Source of the DNA: CAWJPY01 sp963844865
Lineage (GTDB): Bacteria; Acidobacteriota; Thermoanaerobaculia; Thermoanaerobaculales; Sulfomarinibacteraceae
Length of the DNA stretch: 64,000 nucleotides
Assembly (NCBI GenBank): GCA_963844865.1
Contig: CAWJPY010000001.1
Coordinates: forward strand, 362,069-426,068
Reading direction: 5' to 3'
A model generated the notes under the pieces. That model was not told where the DNA came from and did no database searches. It saw nothing but the letters and a program-made list of their open reading frames with translations. The position numbers and the translations under genes are program-made. Position 1 is the stretch's first letter; each line of letters starts with the position of its first letter. This document shows positions 1 to 9,418 of this stretch, one piece after another.

Positions 1-1274
1 CCGGCGCCTCCGCAGGAGACGTCCTCCTCGTTCGGCACCACCAGCGGCGACTCAGCGTCTCCGGCGGTTACCACCTGGAGTGCGTTCGCCCAGAGGCTGT
101 GGTGGGACCCATCGGTGTCCAGCGCTATGCTGACGTAGCGCGGTCCGCCACTCGCAGGGAGGTCCATCGGGTCGGGATCGACCTGGATATACCCACCTGC
201 CTGCACTGTACCCGGGTACGCCAATGGGGCCTCGACATCCAACGGGTCGGCATCGACGAACACGACACCCGGCGTTCCCTGTTCCCAAAACCCCGAGTAC
301 ACCCGGAACGTAGCGCCCTCAACTACTGTGCCCGGCGCTACGCCGTCCAGCGGGAGTGAGTTGCCAGCCCAAGCAGATGTGTCCCCGGGCTCGAACCCGT
401 CGGTGAACACGAGGGAGATAGGGTCGCGTCCGAAGGAAGACGCGAAGTCGTCCATAGCGAGTGTTCCTTCCACCCCCGGCGTGACGCCCACAGCACCCCA
501 ACGCACGTACTCGATGCGCTGCGAATGGGTGTCGATGCCTCCGACCTGTGAGGGCGTCCCGTCGTTCAGGGTGACCGAGACCTCGGTCTCGCTTGCGGCC
601 TCCCAGGAGAGTGCAACCTTGTTCCAGCCAGAGGAGAAGGTAACCGGAGAAGTTGCGTGAAAGACGCCAGTGTCATCACGAACCTCGAGCACAAGCGTGG
701 ACGGGCTACGCACGACCAGGCGCAGCTCAACTGACCCGTCGCTGGAGTACGCCACGAAGTGGTCGAGCTCATCTTCCCCAGCCACCGTGACGTTGTCGAA
801 GTTGGAGTAGAACTCCACTCGGTAGCTCACCTCAGAGTCCGGCGAGCTGTCCTGCACGTAGGCGAACGCGGCCAGCTCAGTGTCGATGACTGCCGTGAAT
901 GCACCGCCAGAGTCCACGCCGAATCCGTTCTGCAGCGTGATCAGACTGCCGGCGGTGAACGTCGCATCCCCACCGCTCGCGACAACGAAGCCCGAGCCCG
1001 AGGTGATGGAGTTGCACGCTTCGAACGCCTCGATGCCCGTGACGGTGTGGCTGTTCAGCACAATGTCATCTTCCGAAGTGCACAGAGTGCCGGCGGTCAC
1101 CTCGAGGCCATAGTTCCCGCTGTGAGCGGCCGACGCCTTCACCTCAACGCCGCCGCCATGTGCCAATGAGGGAAGCAGGAGCGCGGCCGCGATCACCACG
1201 CCGGCCGGGAGCTTCCGCAGGTTGCACGGTTTGTCGACAGGGGTGGGCTGCGAAGCTAGCGGATGCACCCTCAT
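1..1274 (-). CDS. Secreted 3-coathanger-stack protein, 3' end outside the window
   Basis: An open frame runs from an ATG at 1274 to the left edge without a stop, so the C-terminus is missing. A GGGAGG ribosome site lies about 10 bases before the start. The product begins with a basic stretch and a hydrophobic signal segment (about residues 24-38), so it is exported. Residues 71-130 have the repeating pattern of the 3-coathanger stack domain (TVTG..., FTAGSLITLQNGFGV, GGAFTAVID). A middle region looks like a LamG/jelly-roll surface domain. Near residue 280 is a linker of the type TDGFEPGDTSAWAG, common in secreted Acidobacteriota and gammaproteobacterial proteins. Role is probably cell-surface or extracellular binding; the substrate is unknown. 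Confidence 0.8.
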   Translation of the reverse strand, partial: MRVHPLASQPTPVDKPCNLRKLPAGVVIAAALLLPSLAHGGGVEVKASAAHSGNYGLEVTAGTLCTSEDDIVLNSHTVTGIEAFEACNSITSGSGFVVASGGDATFTAGSLITLQNGFGVDSGGAFTAVIDTELAAFAYVQDSSPDSEVSYRVEFYSNFDNVTVAGEDELDHFVAYSSDGSVELRLVVRSPSTLVLEVRDDTGVFHATSPVTFSSGWNKVALSWEAASETEVSVTLNDGTPSQVGGIDTHSQRIEYVRWGAVGVTPGVEGTLAMDDFASSFGRDPISLVFTDGFEPGDTSAWAGNSLPLDGVAPGTVVEGATFRVYSGFWEQGTPGVVFVDADPLDVEAPLAYPGTVQAGGYIQVDPDPMDLPASGGPRYVSIALDTDGSHHSLWANALQVVTAGDAESPLVVPNEEDVSCGGA

Positions 1275-1781
1275 GGCCTCAGTGCCTCCCAACACGGTCT
1301 ACCTACATGTGTTTGCCGCTAGTCAGGAGCATATGTGGTAGCCATAGTTTTGTCAACGATTTCGAGAGACCGGTTTGATCCAAGTCACATATGGAGAGAT
1401 CCGAGTCGTCCGCAGAGGTTGCTGCTATGTTCTCAATCGGGCTCGGCCCTACCCCGTTCCGGTCGTCTCGTTTGCGACCGGGAACCGTGAGCCCGCGCAC
1501 GTGGGGCCCTGACGGCGCGGGCATACCCGGACGAGCGCTCGCTGGCAGTGGCGATGGAGGGCGGCGCCTTGAGGCCGCGTTGTCGGGGCCAGGATGGCCG
1601 TGCTGTCGAGGCTGCATATGCGTCTCTCTAATCTGGCTCTTCAGTAGGTAAGTACCCGGAGATGCGGATTGGTCACTGGATTTCGTGTAGAGAGCCGCAA
1701 ACCCGATGCCGGGTGGCCACACACCTCGCTTGGGCGAAGGCGAAACACCGTGAGGCCGGAAGGGGTTAGACTGGTCTCGAA
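1275..1781. other. Intergenic stretch without a supported gene
   Basis: About 500 bases between the divergent secreted-protein gene and the small gene at 1782. Open frames exist on both strands but are low-complexity Pro/Arg-rich, lack ribosome sites and resemble nothing I recognise. I see no clear terminator or RNA gene. Confidence 0.4.
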
Positions 1782-2015
1782 ATGCTGAGCCACATGGTGT
1801 ACAGAGCCATTGTTGCCGCCGTGACAAGCGGCCGCTTGCAGGAGCCTTTCAGGAAGGCGAGCTTCCAGGAAGCGTGCCCAGGATTTGTTGCGCGCACGTA
1901 CAACACCTTCCTGAGCAAGCATGCTGAGGGAAACCCCGGCGATAATACCGAGCTGTTTGTCCGAGTGTCCCGCGGGCTCTACCGATGTGGTCGCCCGTTT
2001 CGGTACGGCCTGTAG
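1782..2015 (+). CDS. Small conserved-looking protein, unknown function
   Basis: A 77-residue basic protein with balanced composition, unlike the shadow frames around it. The order VYRAIVAAVTSGRL, then EPFRKASFQEACPGF, then YNTFLSKHAEGNPG, then ELFVRVSRGLYR suggests a compact helical domain followed by a beta hairpin. That is the layout of small winged-helix proteins in which the last strands carry an F-x-R-V-x-x-G motif. I recall similar short proteins in other bacteria but cannot name a family. A second ATG at 1791 is an alternative start. It lies upstream of the truncated XRE gene on the same strand, with a gap of about 140 bases. Confidence 0.5.
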   Translation: MLSHMVYRAIVAAVTSGRLQEPFRKASFQEACPGFVARTYNTFLSKHAEGNPGDNTELFVRVSRGLYRCGRPFRYGL

Positions 2016-2153
2016 CGACCAGCGCATGCGTCTGCAGGGCACCGGGCCCAGCGTGGCTGTCGGGAGGCTGTCGGGGGATTGGCGGGCTGACGTCGTGGCC
2101 TGTCCACTCTCTGAGAGCGAGCATCCTCGATGTGAACATGAGGAGGATGTGAA

Positions 2154-2593
2154 ATGGCTACTCCAGAGAACATAGGCGCGAAGGTGCGGGCGGCCCGCGA
2201 AGCGAGGGCATGGACCCAAGAGAAGCTGGCGGAGGTTTCAGGCGTAAGTGTTCGCACGGTGCAACGCGTGGAGGCGAACAGCATCGCGTCGTTCGACACT
2301 GTCCATCGGTTGCGGGCCGCGCTGGGTCTACGCTCGGAGGAATTGCTCAAACCTGCTCCAGGCGGGGATGCCAAGCTCGAGTTTACGTTCCTTCCGCGCC
2401 TGGATACTGGCACCGCCGTTACCGCCATCATTGATGGAGCTGAGGCATACCTGCCGCGTCCCGACGAGCCAGAGAACGAGGCAGAAGCGGAGCTCATGGG
2501 TCGGTTTCTGGATCAGGCTCATGACTGGGGCGAGATCTGGGACGACATCTCGCCAGGGGAAAGGGTGAAGGTGGCCCTGTGGTTCAAGGCCAC
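2154..2593 (+). pseudogene. XRE-family HTH regulator truncated by IS256 insertion
   Basis: The start at 2154 has a strong GAGGAGG site. Residues 7-62 form a Cro/C1-type helix-turn-helix (VRAAREARAWTQEKLAEVSG, SVRTVQRVEAN). A second part about 80 residues long follows, ending around VKVALWFKA, where the left inverted repeat of the IS256-family element begins at 2594. The open frame continues to 2747 only through IS sequence. The 3' part of the gene is not clearly found on the other side of the IS, at 4111. It stood directly upstream of the restriction operon on the same strand and may once have regulated it; that is inference. Confidence 0.75.
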
Positions 2594-4110
2594 GTCCAGT
2601 CAAGTGGTGTATGAAGGCCTCAAGCACGATCCGGCCTCGATCACGGGATTCGGCGAATGCAGGGGCACCTCCTTGTCGGGGAGCTCGAGCTCCGGTGATG
2701 GGTTTGGCGGGTTGATGATTTGCGAGATGACGCCGAGGCTCATGTAGCGCCTGGCGATGCACCACTCGTCGTTTTGCTCGCACAGGAGGGCACCCGTGAG
2801 GCGGATGACTGCCGTGCGGTTGGGGAAGATGCCGACGACATCGGTACGCCGGCGGATCTCGCGATTGAGCCGCTCCTGGGGGTTGTTGGACCAGATCTGG
2901 CGCCAGACAGGCTGCGGGAAGCCCGTAAAGGCAAGCAGACAGCCCTCTGCCTGCTCGAGGATCTGTGCAGCGTCTGGGAAGCGCCCCTCGAGCTGGCTCA
3001 GCACGATGTTGTACTGGGTTTTCACCTTGTTGGCATCTGGTTGGGCGAAGATGGAGCGCACCAGCGTGGCCACCAGGGTCTGCGCCTGCTTGGGCACCTT
3101 CGACAGCAGGTTGGTCATGAAATGGGTGCGGCAGCTCTGCCAGGAAGCGCCGAGCAGAGTTGTCTGCACGGCCGACACCAGGCCTTGGTGGGCGTCGGAG
3201 ATCACCAGCTTCACTCCGGAGAGGCCTCGTTCGACCAGCCCACGCAAGAAGGCCAGCCATGCCGCTTCATCCTCGGACGTGAAGGTGTCGAGGCCGAGGA
3301 TCTCTCTGTGACCGTCACTGTTCACACCGGTGGCGATCACCACCGCGATGTTCACCACCCGGTGCTCTTCTCGGGCCTTGATCACGAGCGCGTCCAGCCA
3401 GATCACGGGATAGGCGCGCTCGTCGAGTCGGCGACTTCGGAAAGCTTCCACCATGCCGTCCAGGCTCTTCGCCACCTCCGAGACCTGGGACTTGGAGATG
3501 CCTTCGATGCCCATGGCCTGGACCAGGTGCTCGACTCTACGAGTCGACACACCCGTCACGTATGCCTCCGCAATCACACTCACCAGAGCCTTTTCGCTTC
3601 GCCGCCGAGGGTCGAGCAGAAACTCCGGGAAGTAGTTTCCCCGGCGCAGCTTCGGGATCCCCAGGTCGATGCTGCCGACCCGCGTGTCCCAACGGCGCAC
3701 CCGGTACCCGTTGCGATGATTGACTCTTTCGGGGCTGCGCTCACCGTGTACCGCGCCGCACAGCTGGTCGGCCTCCGCGCCCATCAGGGTCTCGGCGAAG
3801 ATGCGCACCATCTCGCGCAGCATGTCGGTGTCCCCACCCTCCAGGCACTTGCGAATGTCGTTGATGAGCTTCACTCTATTGGTGGTCACTGCTCTGCTCC
3901 TTGTTCCGGCTTCTTGGTCGGTTGCCGACAAGGATCATGCAGTGGCCTTCTTCTTTCCGCCACCTGTGGAAAACTCTCCACAGCCGGCGGCGCCGCCCAC
4001 CCTCCCGCCTGTGGGTTTGTTGAAAGCTGGCCCCACCCACCACCCTCCACCTTCCAACAAGCCCCACAGGCTCTACGACGACGAGCAGCTCTTACACCAC
4101 GTCAGTGGAC
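2594..4110. mobile_element. IS256-family insertion sequence
   Basis: The ends are imperfect 20-bp inverted repeats. The left end is GTCCAGTCAAGTGGTGTATG at 2594-2613. The right end reads GTCCACTGACGTGGTGTAAG on the minus strand, at 4110-4091, matching the left at 16 of 20 positions. The element is 1517 bp and carries one transposase on the minus strand. No direct target duplication is visible (left flank CAAGGCCAC, right flank TCTACTTGG), although this family usually makes 8-9 bp duplications. This suggests rearrangement after insertion. Confidence 0.8.
2600..3931 (-). CDS. IS256 family transposase
   Basis: A 443-residue mutator-type transposase, full length for the family, with the expected acidic triad. 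The first Asp is in PVIWLDALVIK (about residue 180), the second in VKLVISDAHQGL (about 246), and the Glu in ERLNREIRRRTDVVGIFPN (about 356). The N-terminal helical region includes the typical EADQLCGA...HRNGYR segment. It catalyses cut-and-paste or copy-out transposition of the element between the repeats at 2594 and 4110. The reading frame is intact, so the element may still be active. Confidence 0.95.
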   Translation of the reverse strand: MSATDQEAGTRSRAVTTNRVKLINDIRKCLEGGDTDMLREMVRIFAETLMGAEADQLCGAVHGERSPERVNHRNGYRVRRWDTRVGSIDLGIPKLRRGNYFPEFLLDPRRRSEKALVSVIAEAYVTGVSTRRVEHLVQAMGIEGISKSQVSEVAKSLDGMVEAFRSRRLDERAYPVIWLDALVIKAREEHRVVNIAVVIATGVNSDGHREILGLDTFTSEDEAAWLAFLRGLVERGLSGVKLVISDAHQGLVSAVQTTLLGASWQSCRTHFMTNLLSKVPKQAQTLVATLVRSIFAQPDANKVKTQYNIVLSQLEGRFPDAAQILEQAEGCLLAFTGFPQPVWRQIWSNNPQERLNREIRRRTDVVGIFPNRTAVIRLTGALLCEQNDEWCIARRYMSLGVISQIINPPNPSPELELPDKEVPLHSPNPVIEAGSCLRPSYTT

Positions 4111-4204
4111 TCTACTTGGGCGGCGCAGTTGCAGGCTGGACAGGCGTCAACAGAACCACTTGGTCGTGAGCAGATGGCCCGCCGCTGCTACTATCGATGT
4201 GGAC

Positions 4205-6595
4205 ATGGCTCAACTGACCGAAGCCGACACATGCCGTCGATTCATAACTCCAGCGCTCGTTGAGGCGGGCTGGGACATCCACCAGCAGATCCTCGAGCAA
4301 CGGACGTTCACCGACGGCAGGGTGATCGTGGTCGGTGCGAACGCGCGCCGCCGGCCCGGCAAGCGCGCGGACTACATCCTTCGCTACACCCGGGACTATC
4401 CCCTCGCGGTGGTGGAGGCGAAGCCATACGACGCCCCGAAGGGCACTGGCCTTCAGCAAGCCATGGAGTATGCGGAGATCCTCGACCTACCCTTTGCCTA
4501 TGCCGCGAACGGCAGGCACGTCGTCGAGCACGACTTCTTCACCGGCGTCGAGCGCGATCTGGACCGTTTCCCCGAACCCTCCGAGCTGTGGGCGCGGTGG
4601 AAGGCGGGGCAGCACATCGACCCTGGCCTGGAAGAGGTCGTACTGACACCGAGCTTCGCCGACCCGAGCCGCCCCCTGCGCTACTACCAATCCCTGGCGG
4701 TCAACCGCGCGTTCGAAGCCCTTGCTCGGGGGAAGGAGCGTGTCCTCCTCACCCTCGCCACGGGCACAGGGAAGAGCTACATCGCCTTTCAGATCTGCTG
4801 GCGGCTGTGGAATGCCCGGTGGAACCGCAAAGGCACCCACCAGCGCCCCAAGATCCTCTACTTGGCCGACCGTAACGTGCTCCTAAGCCAACCCATGCTC
4901 AGGGAGTTTGCGCCCTTCGGCGAGGCACTCCACCGCATCGCAGGCGAACCGGTCAAGAGCCGTGAAATGTACTTCGCCACCTATCAGCAGATCGCGCGCG
5001 ACGAGTACCGCCCGGGGATGTACCGCGAGTACGACCCGGACTTCTTCGACCTCGTCATCGTGGATGAGTGCCACCGCGGCAGTGCCCGCGACGACTCAAC
5101 TGGCGCGAGATCCTCGACTACTTCACGGAGCAGCCTATAGCTCGGCATGACGGCCACGCCGAAGCGGGAGGACAACCGTCGACACCTACGCGTACTTTGG
5201 CGACCCCCTCATCGTGTACTCACTGGCCGATGGCATCGACGACGGCTTCCTCGCGCCGTACAAGCGTGCGGCGGGTGGTCGACCGATGTGGACGCACTCG
5301 GGTGGCGCCCTGAGGCGGGCGAGCTCGACCGCTACGGTAAGGAGATCCCCGACGACCTCTACGTGACCAAGGACTTCGAACGGCTCGTGGTCCTCGCCGA
5401 GCGGACCGAGGCGATTGCGCGCTACCTCACCCGCTACCTCCAGAAGACGGACCCCTACGGCAAGACGATCGTCTTCTGCGTCGACCAGGAGCACGCCCTG
5501 AACATGAGGAATGCCCTGGCGCGCCTGAACGTGGACATGGTCCGAGAGCACTCCGACTACGTCTGCCGCGTCACTGCGGACGAGGGCGATGTCGGCAAGG
5601 GGCACCTCGACGACTTCCAGGACGTGGACAAGCCGGCGCCTGTCATCCTCACCACCTCGGAGATGTTGACCACGGGAGTGGACGCGCCAACTGCGAAGAA
5701 CATCTGCCTCTGTCGCGTGGTGAACTCCATGACCACCTTCAAGCAGATCATCGGGCGCGGTACGCGTCTGCGCACGGATTACGACAAGTGGTTCTTCACC
5801 ATCCTCGACTTCACCGGCACGGCGACCCGGAACTTCGCCGACCCCGAGTTTGACGGGCCTCCGGTCTCTACCACGGAGCAGACGGTCGACGATGTGCCGT
5901 CCGTGTCTGACGAGGTTCCGGAGGACGTGCCGGGGGATGGTGGAGACGGGGAGGTCATGGTCGACTTCGAGCCTCCCGAAGGCGATGGTATGGAAGGTGT
6001 GCAGGGGCGCACCGGGGAGCGTCGGCAGAAATACTACGTGGACGACGTCCACGTGGAGGTGGTTGCTGACCTCGTCTACGAGCTCGACGCCGATGGGAAG
6101 CGCCTGCGAACAGTGCGGTACACCGACTACGCCGGGGAGAAGGTGCGTTCCCTCTACCGCTCACCCGCCGAGCTCCGTGCGAAGTGGATGGAACCCGGGC
6201 TCCGCGCCGAGGTGCTCGAGGAGCTGGCCGGACGCGGCATCGATGTGACCGAGCTGGCGGAACGGAGCGGCCATCCCGACTCCGACCCGTTCGACCTGCT
6301 TTGCCATGTCGCCTTCAATGCACCCCTGCGCACACGGCGGGAGCGCGCCGATGCATTGCGAAGGAAGAGCCCTGACTTCTGGCAGCGCTTCACACCGGAA
6401 GCCCGGGAGGTGCTCTCTGCGATCGTGGAGAAGTATGCGGAGTTCGGTATCTCGGAGTTAGCCTTTCCAACAGTGTTGGAGGTGCCCCCGATCTGCGCCC
6501 TGGGCAATGTCATCGAATTGTCCACGCGGTTCGGCGGCGCAGCCAACATGCTGGCTGCTTTCAACGATCTGCAGGAGCGCTTGTACAGCGCTTGA
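4205..6595 (+). CDS. hsdR: Type I restriction endonuclease subunit R, with clustered frameshifts
   Basis: About 795 residues once frames are joined. The N-terminal nuclease shows a PD-(D/E)xK core: D56 in KRADYIL, then E71 and K73 in VVEAK. The SF2 translocase has Walker A ATGTGKS at 185-191 and the DECH box at 287-290. A motif-VI region, FKQIIGRGTRLR, and an EcoEI-type C-terminal domain follow. The frame is broken only between about 5096 and 5281. Comparison with the family pattern suggests three missing bases (near 5097, 5129 and 5134) and three extra ones (near 5177, 5265 and 5281). They cancel, and the same frame resumes. This may be a sequencing or assembly fault rather than decay. It is first in the hsdRMS order, 18 bases before hsdM. 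Confidence 0.85.
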
Positions 6596-6613
6596 GAACG
6601 GGACGGGAGCTGA

Positions 6614-8185
6614 ATGGGGAGGAAGAAGAAGACCGCTACACCGCTGACCACGGCCCAACGCCTGGGCAGCCTGGTGAAGTCGTGCCGCGACATCATGCGC
6701 AAGGACAAGGGCCTCAACGGCGACCTGGACCGCCTGCCACAGCTCACGTGGATGATGTTCCTCAAGTTCCTGGACGACCTCGAGCAGCAGGACGAGACCC
6801 GCGCCACGCTGGCCGGGAAGACCTACGTCTCTCTCGTTCCCGAGCCCTACCGGTGGAGGGATTGGGCCGCCCAGGACGACGGGCTCACGGGGGATGAGCT
6901 CCTCGCCTTCATCAACAACGACGAGGTCGAGCTGCCAGGGGGCAGCCGCGGCCCTGGCCTGTTCGCCAAGCTACGTAGCCTTGAGGGGGGCGAGGGAGGG
7001 GACCGCCGGGGCGTGATCGCACGGGTGTTCTCGGGCACCGCCAACCGCATGCTGAATGGGTACCTCGTTCGGGATGTCCTCGACAAGCTGGACGGGATTC
7101 ACTTCAGCTCATCAGATGAGCTCCACACGTTGAGCGCGCTGTACGAGGGGATGCTGCGTGAGATGCGGGATGCGGCCGGCGACTCGGGCGAATTCTACAC
7201 GCCGCGGCCTGTGATCAAGCTCATGGTCGAAGTCACTGACCCCAAGCTGGGCGAGACGGTGCTCGACCCCGCGTGCGGTACAGGTGGTTTCCTGGTAGAA
7301 GCGTATGAACACCTCGAGAAGCAGGTCCACACCACCGAGGACAGAGAGGTCCTGCAGAGACGCACACTGTCTGGAGGCGAGGCCAAGTCTCTTCCCTACC
7401 TCCTGGGCGAGATGAACCTGCTCTTGCACGGCGTGGAAGTGCCCAACATCGAGTATGGAAATAGCCTCGCCGTCAAGCTCACAGAGATCGGCGACCGCGA
7501 CAGGGTGGACGTCATCATGACCAATCCACCCTTCGGCGGCGAGGAGGAGACAGGCATCAAGGCTAACTTCCCCTCCGACAAGCAGACCTCGGAAACGGCG
7601 CTTCTCTTTCTTCAGCTCATCATGCGGAAGGTGCGGCGTCCGGGGCACCAGGGGAAGCCGGCGGGGCGGGCCGCCGTGGTCGTGCCCAACGGCACGCTTT
7701 TCGGAGACGGCGTCTGCGCTCGGATCAAGGAGCAGCTCCTGAAGGAGTTCAACCTTCACACGGTGGTGCGGCTCCCGAATGGAGTCTTCTCCCCATACAC
7801 GCTGATACCCACGAACCTCTTGTTCTTCGACCGCACCGGTCCCACCAAAGAGATCTGGTACTACGAGCACCCTCTGCCAGAGGGGCGGAAGAACTACACC
7901 AAGACCAAGCCCCTCAGGTATGAAGAGTTCCAGCCGCTACTGGGATGGTGGCAGGCACGCGAGGAGAACGAACACGCCTGGAAGGTGAATGCAAGCGACG
8001 TCCTGCAATACGACGAGAACGGCACCCTCGTCGCGAGTAACCTCGACCTCAAGAACCCACAATCGTCGCACGTGCTGGAAGACCGTAGCCCAGAGGAGCT
8101 CGTGGGATCCATCATCGCGATGGAGCGCGAGATTCTGAAGCTGATGGCGGAAGTGAAGGCGACAATCCAGGGAGCAGGTCTTTGA
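6614..8185 (+). CDS. hsdM: Type I restriction-modification DNA methyltransferase subunit M
   Basis: A 523-residue N6-adenine methyltransferase of the HsdM family. Residues 15-165 are the N-terminal helical bundle. The SAM-binding motif I, DPACGTGGF, is at 218-226. The catalytic motif IV, TNPPFGG, is at 303-309, with no substitution. The C-terminal part (NLLFFDRTGPTKEIWYYE onward) is typical of the family. With HsdS it forms the modification enzyme that protects host DNA, and with HsdR the restriction complex. It overlaps the following hsdS start by four bases (TTGA), so translation is probably coupled. The frame is intact. Confidence 0.95.
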   Translation: MGRKKKTATPLTTAQRLGSLVKSCRDIMRKDKGLNGDLDRLPQLTWMMFLKFLDDLEQQDETRATLAGKTYVSLVPEPYRWRDWAAQDDGLTGDELLAFINNDEVELPGGSRGPGLFAKLRSLEGGEGGDRRGVIARVFSGTANRMLNGYLVRDVLDKLDGIHFSSSDELHTLSALYEGMLREMRDAAGDSGEFYTPRPVIKLMVEVTDPKLGETVLDPACGTGGFLVEAYEHLEKQVHTTEDREVLQRRTLSGGEAKSLPYLLGEMNLLLHGVEVPNIEYGNSLAVKLTEIGDRDRVDVIMTNPPFGGEEETGIKANFPSDKQTSETALLFLQLIMRKVRRPGHQGKPAGRAAVVVPNGTLFGDGVCARIKEQLLKEFNLHTVVRLPNGVFSPYTLIPTNLLFFDRTGPTKEIWYYEHPLPEGRKNYTKTKPLRYEEFQPLLGWWQAREENEHAWKVNASDVLQYDENGTLVASNLDLKNPQSSHVLEDRSPEELVGSIIAMEREILKLMAEVKATIQGAGL

Positions 8186-9366
8186 CCCTGTGGCCGACGG
8201 CCCGTCTGAAGGATGTTCTGGCGCAGCGGCAGGACGTTGTCCCGGTAGACCCTGCCGCTGAGTACCCTATGGCGGGTGTGTACAGCTTCGGCAGGGGCGT
8301 CTTCTTCCGTGGTGACCAGTTGGGGCAGGAGACATCGTACAAGGAGTTCTACCGCCTACACGCTGGCGATCTTGTCCTTAGCCGGCTATTCGGATGGGAG
8401 GGAGCCGTCGGCGTCGTGCCCGAAGCGCTGGACGGCCACTTCGTATCCAAGGAGTTCCCCAGCTTCTTTCCGGTGGATGGTCGCGTGGATGTCCGTTTTC
8501 TCCTGTGCTTCTTGTCCTCACGGTCGGGCCAGAGCGCCCTGCTCAATGCAGCGGCAGGACTGGGGCAGAGAAGGAAGAGGGTAAAGGAGAAGGAGTTCCT
8601 CCAGATAGAAGTGCCGCTACCTCCCCTCGACCATCAACGGCGTGTGGCTTCACGAGTTGATCGAACGCGAAGACTGCTAGAAGAGGCAACTAAGAGGCGC
8701 GAACATAGCTCCAGACTTGTCGGGCAGCTGCCAGGGGCATTTCTTCGGCGAGGTTATGAGGCGATGCTGAAACGGTACAGGGGAGAGCCTCTTGGGTCGT
8801 TGGTAACCATGTCAGGAGGGGGAACTCCTGATCGATCTCGAGGTGACCTGTGGGACGACGGCAGTATCCCCTGGGTCCGGCCCCAAGACATGAAAAGCTT
8901 CTGGATCGAGGGGGCAACGAGCTCAATCAACGAGGACGCGATCAAGAATTCGTCTGCCAAGCTCATTCCTGCGCCCGCCGTACTGGTTGTCGTAAGAGGC
9001 ATGATTCTGGCGCGCACGTGGCCAGTGAGTGTAAGTCGCGTCGACGTTACCGTTAACCAGGACATGAAGGCAATGATCCCGACGGCCATGGATCCGGAAT
9101 TCCTGGCGCTCATGTTGCTGGGGAAGAGCGGGACAGTCATTCGAGATATTCAAGAGTCAGGCCACGGCACGAAAAGGCTGCCTACGGCATACCTGAAGGC
9201 GATGAAGGTACCCACACCACCATTGGGAGAACAGCGTATGTATTGCGAACGCACTTGGGCGTTCCTCAGGATGGCTGAAGACCTAGGCTCGCGTGTGAAG
9301 AAAGGTGTCGAAGAACTTGCCGCGTTAGAAGCTACGGTATTAGACACCGCATTCTTGCCTTGGTGA
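8182..9366 (+). CDS. hsdS: Type I restriction enzyme specificity subunit S
   Basis: A 394-residue protein with two target-recognition domains, each followed by a helical spacer. The first spacer is near LDHQRRVASRVDRTRRLLEE (about 150-185). The second target domain begins near LGSLVTMSGGGTPDRS, a standard TRD entry, and the second spacer is at the C-terminus (VKKGVEELAALEATVL). It determines the bipartite DNA target of the HsdMS and HsdRMS complexes. The start is a TTG overlapping the hsdM stop. I cannot predict the recognised sequence from this. Full length for the family, with no internal stops. Confidence 0.92.
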   Translation: MTLWPTARLKDVLAQRQDVVPVDPAAEYPMAGVYSFGRGVFFRGDQLGQETSYKEFYRLHAGDLVLSRLFGWEGAVGVVPEALDGHFVSKEFPSFFPVDGRVDVRFLLCFLSSRSGQSALLNAAAGLGQRRKRVKEKEFLQIEVPLPPLDHQRRVASRVDRTRRLLEEATKRREHSSRLVGQLPGAFLRRGYEAMLKRYRGEPLGSLVTMSGGGTPDRSRGDLWDDGSIPWVRPQDMKSFWIEGATSSINEDAIKNSSAKLIPAPAVLVVVRGMILARTWPVSVSRVDVTVNQDMKAMIPTAMDPEFLALMLLGKSGTVIRDIQESGHGTKRLPTAYLKAMKVPTPPLGEQRMYCERTWAFLRMAEDLGSRVKKGVEELAALEATVLDTAFLPW

Positions 9367-9418
9367 CCCAGCGACGCGGAAGCAACGTAATGAGTGATGT
9401 GGTAGGGGGGTCGCAGCC

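Noticed and set aside
1391..1651. 86-codon plus-strand frame
   Set aside because: No ribosome site, Arg/Gly/Pro-rich shadow composition, no family resemblance.
1303..1827. 174-codon minus-strand frame
   Set aside because: Proline- and arginine-rich, no start signal, and it overlaps the better-supported small gene at 1782.
2720..4204. Long plus-strand open frame continuous with hsdR
   Set aside because: It is antisense to the IS256 transposase and only becomes hsdR-like at the ATG at 4205.
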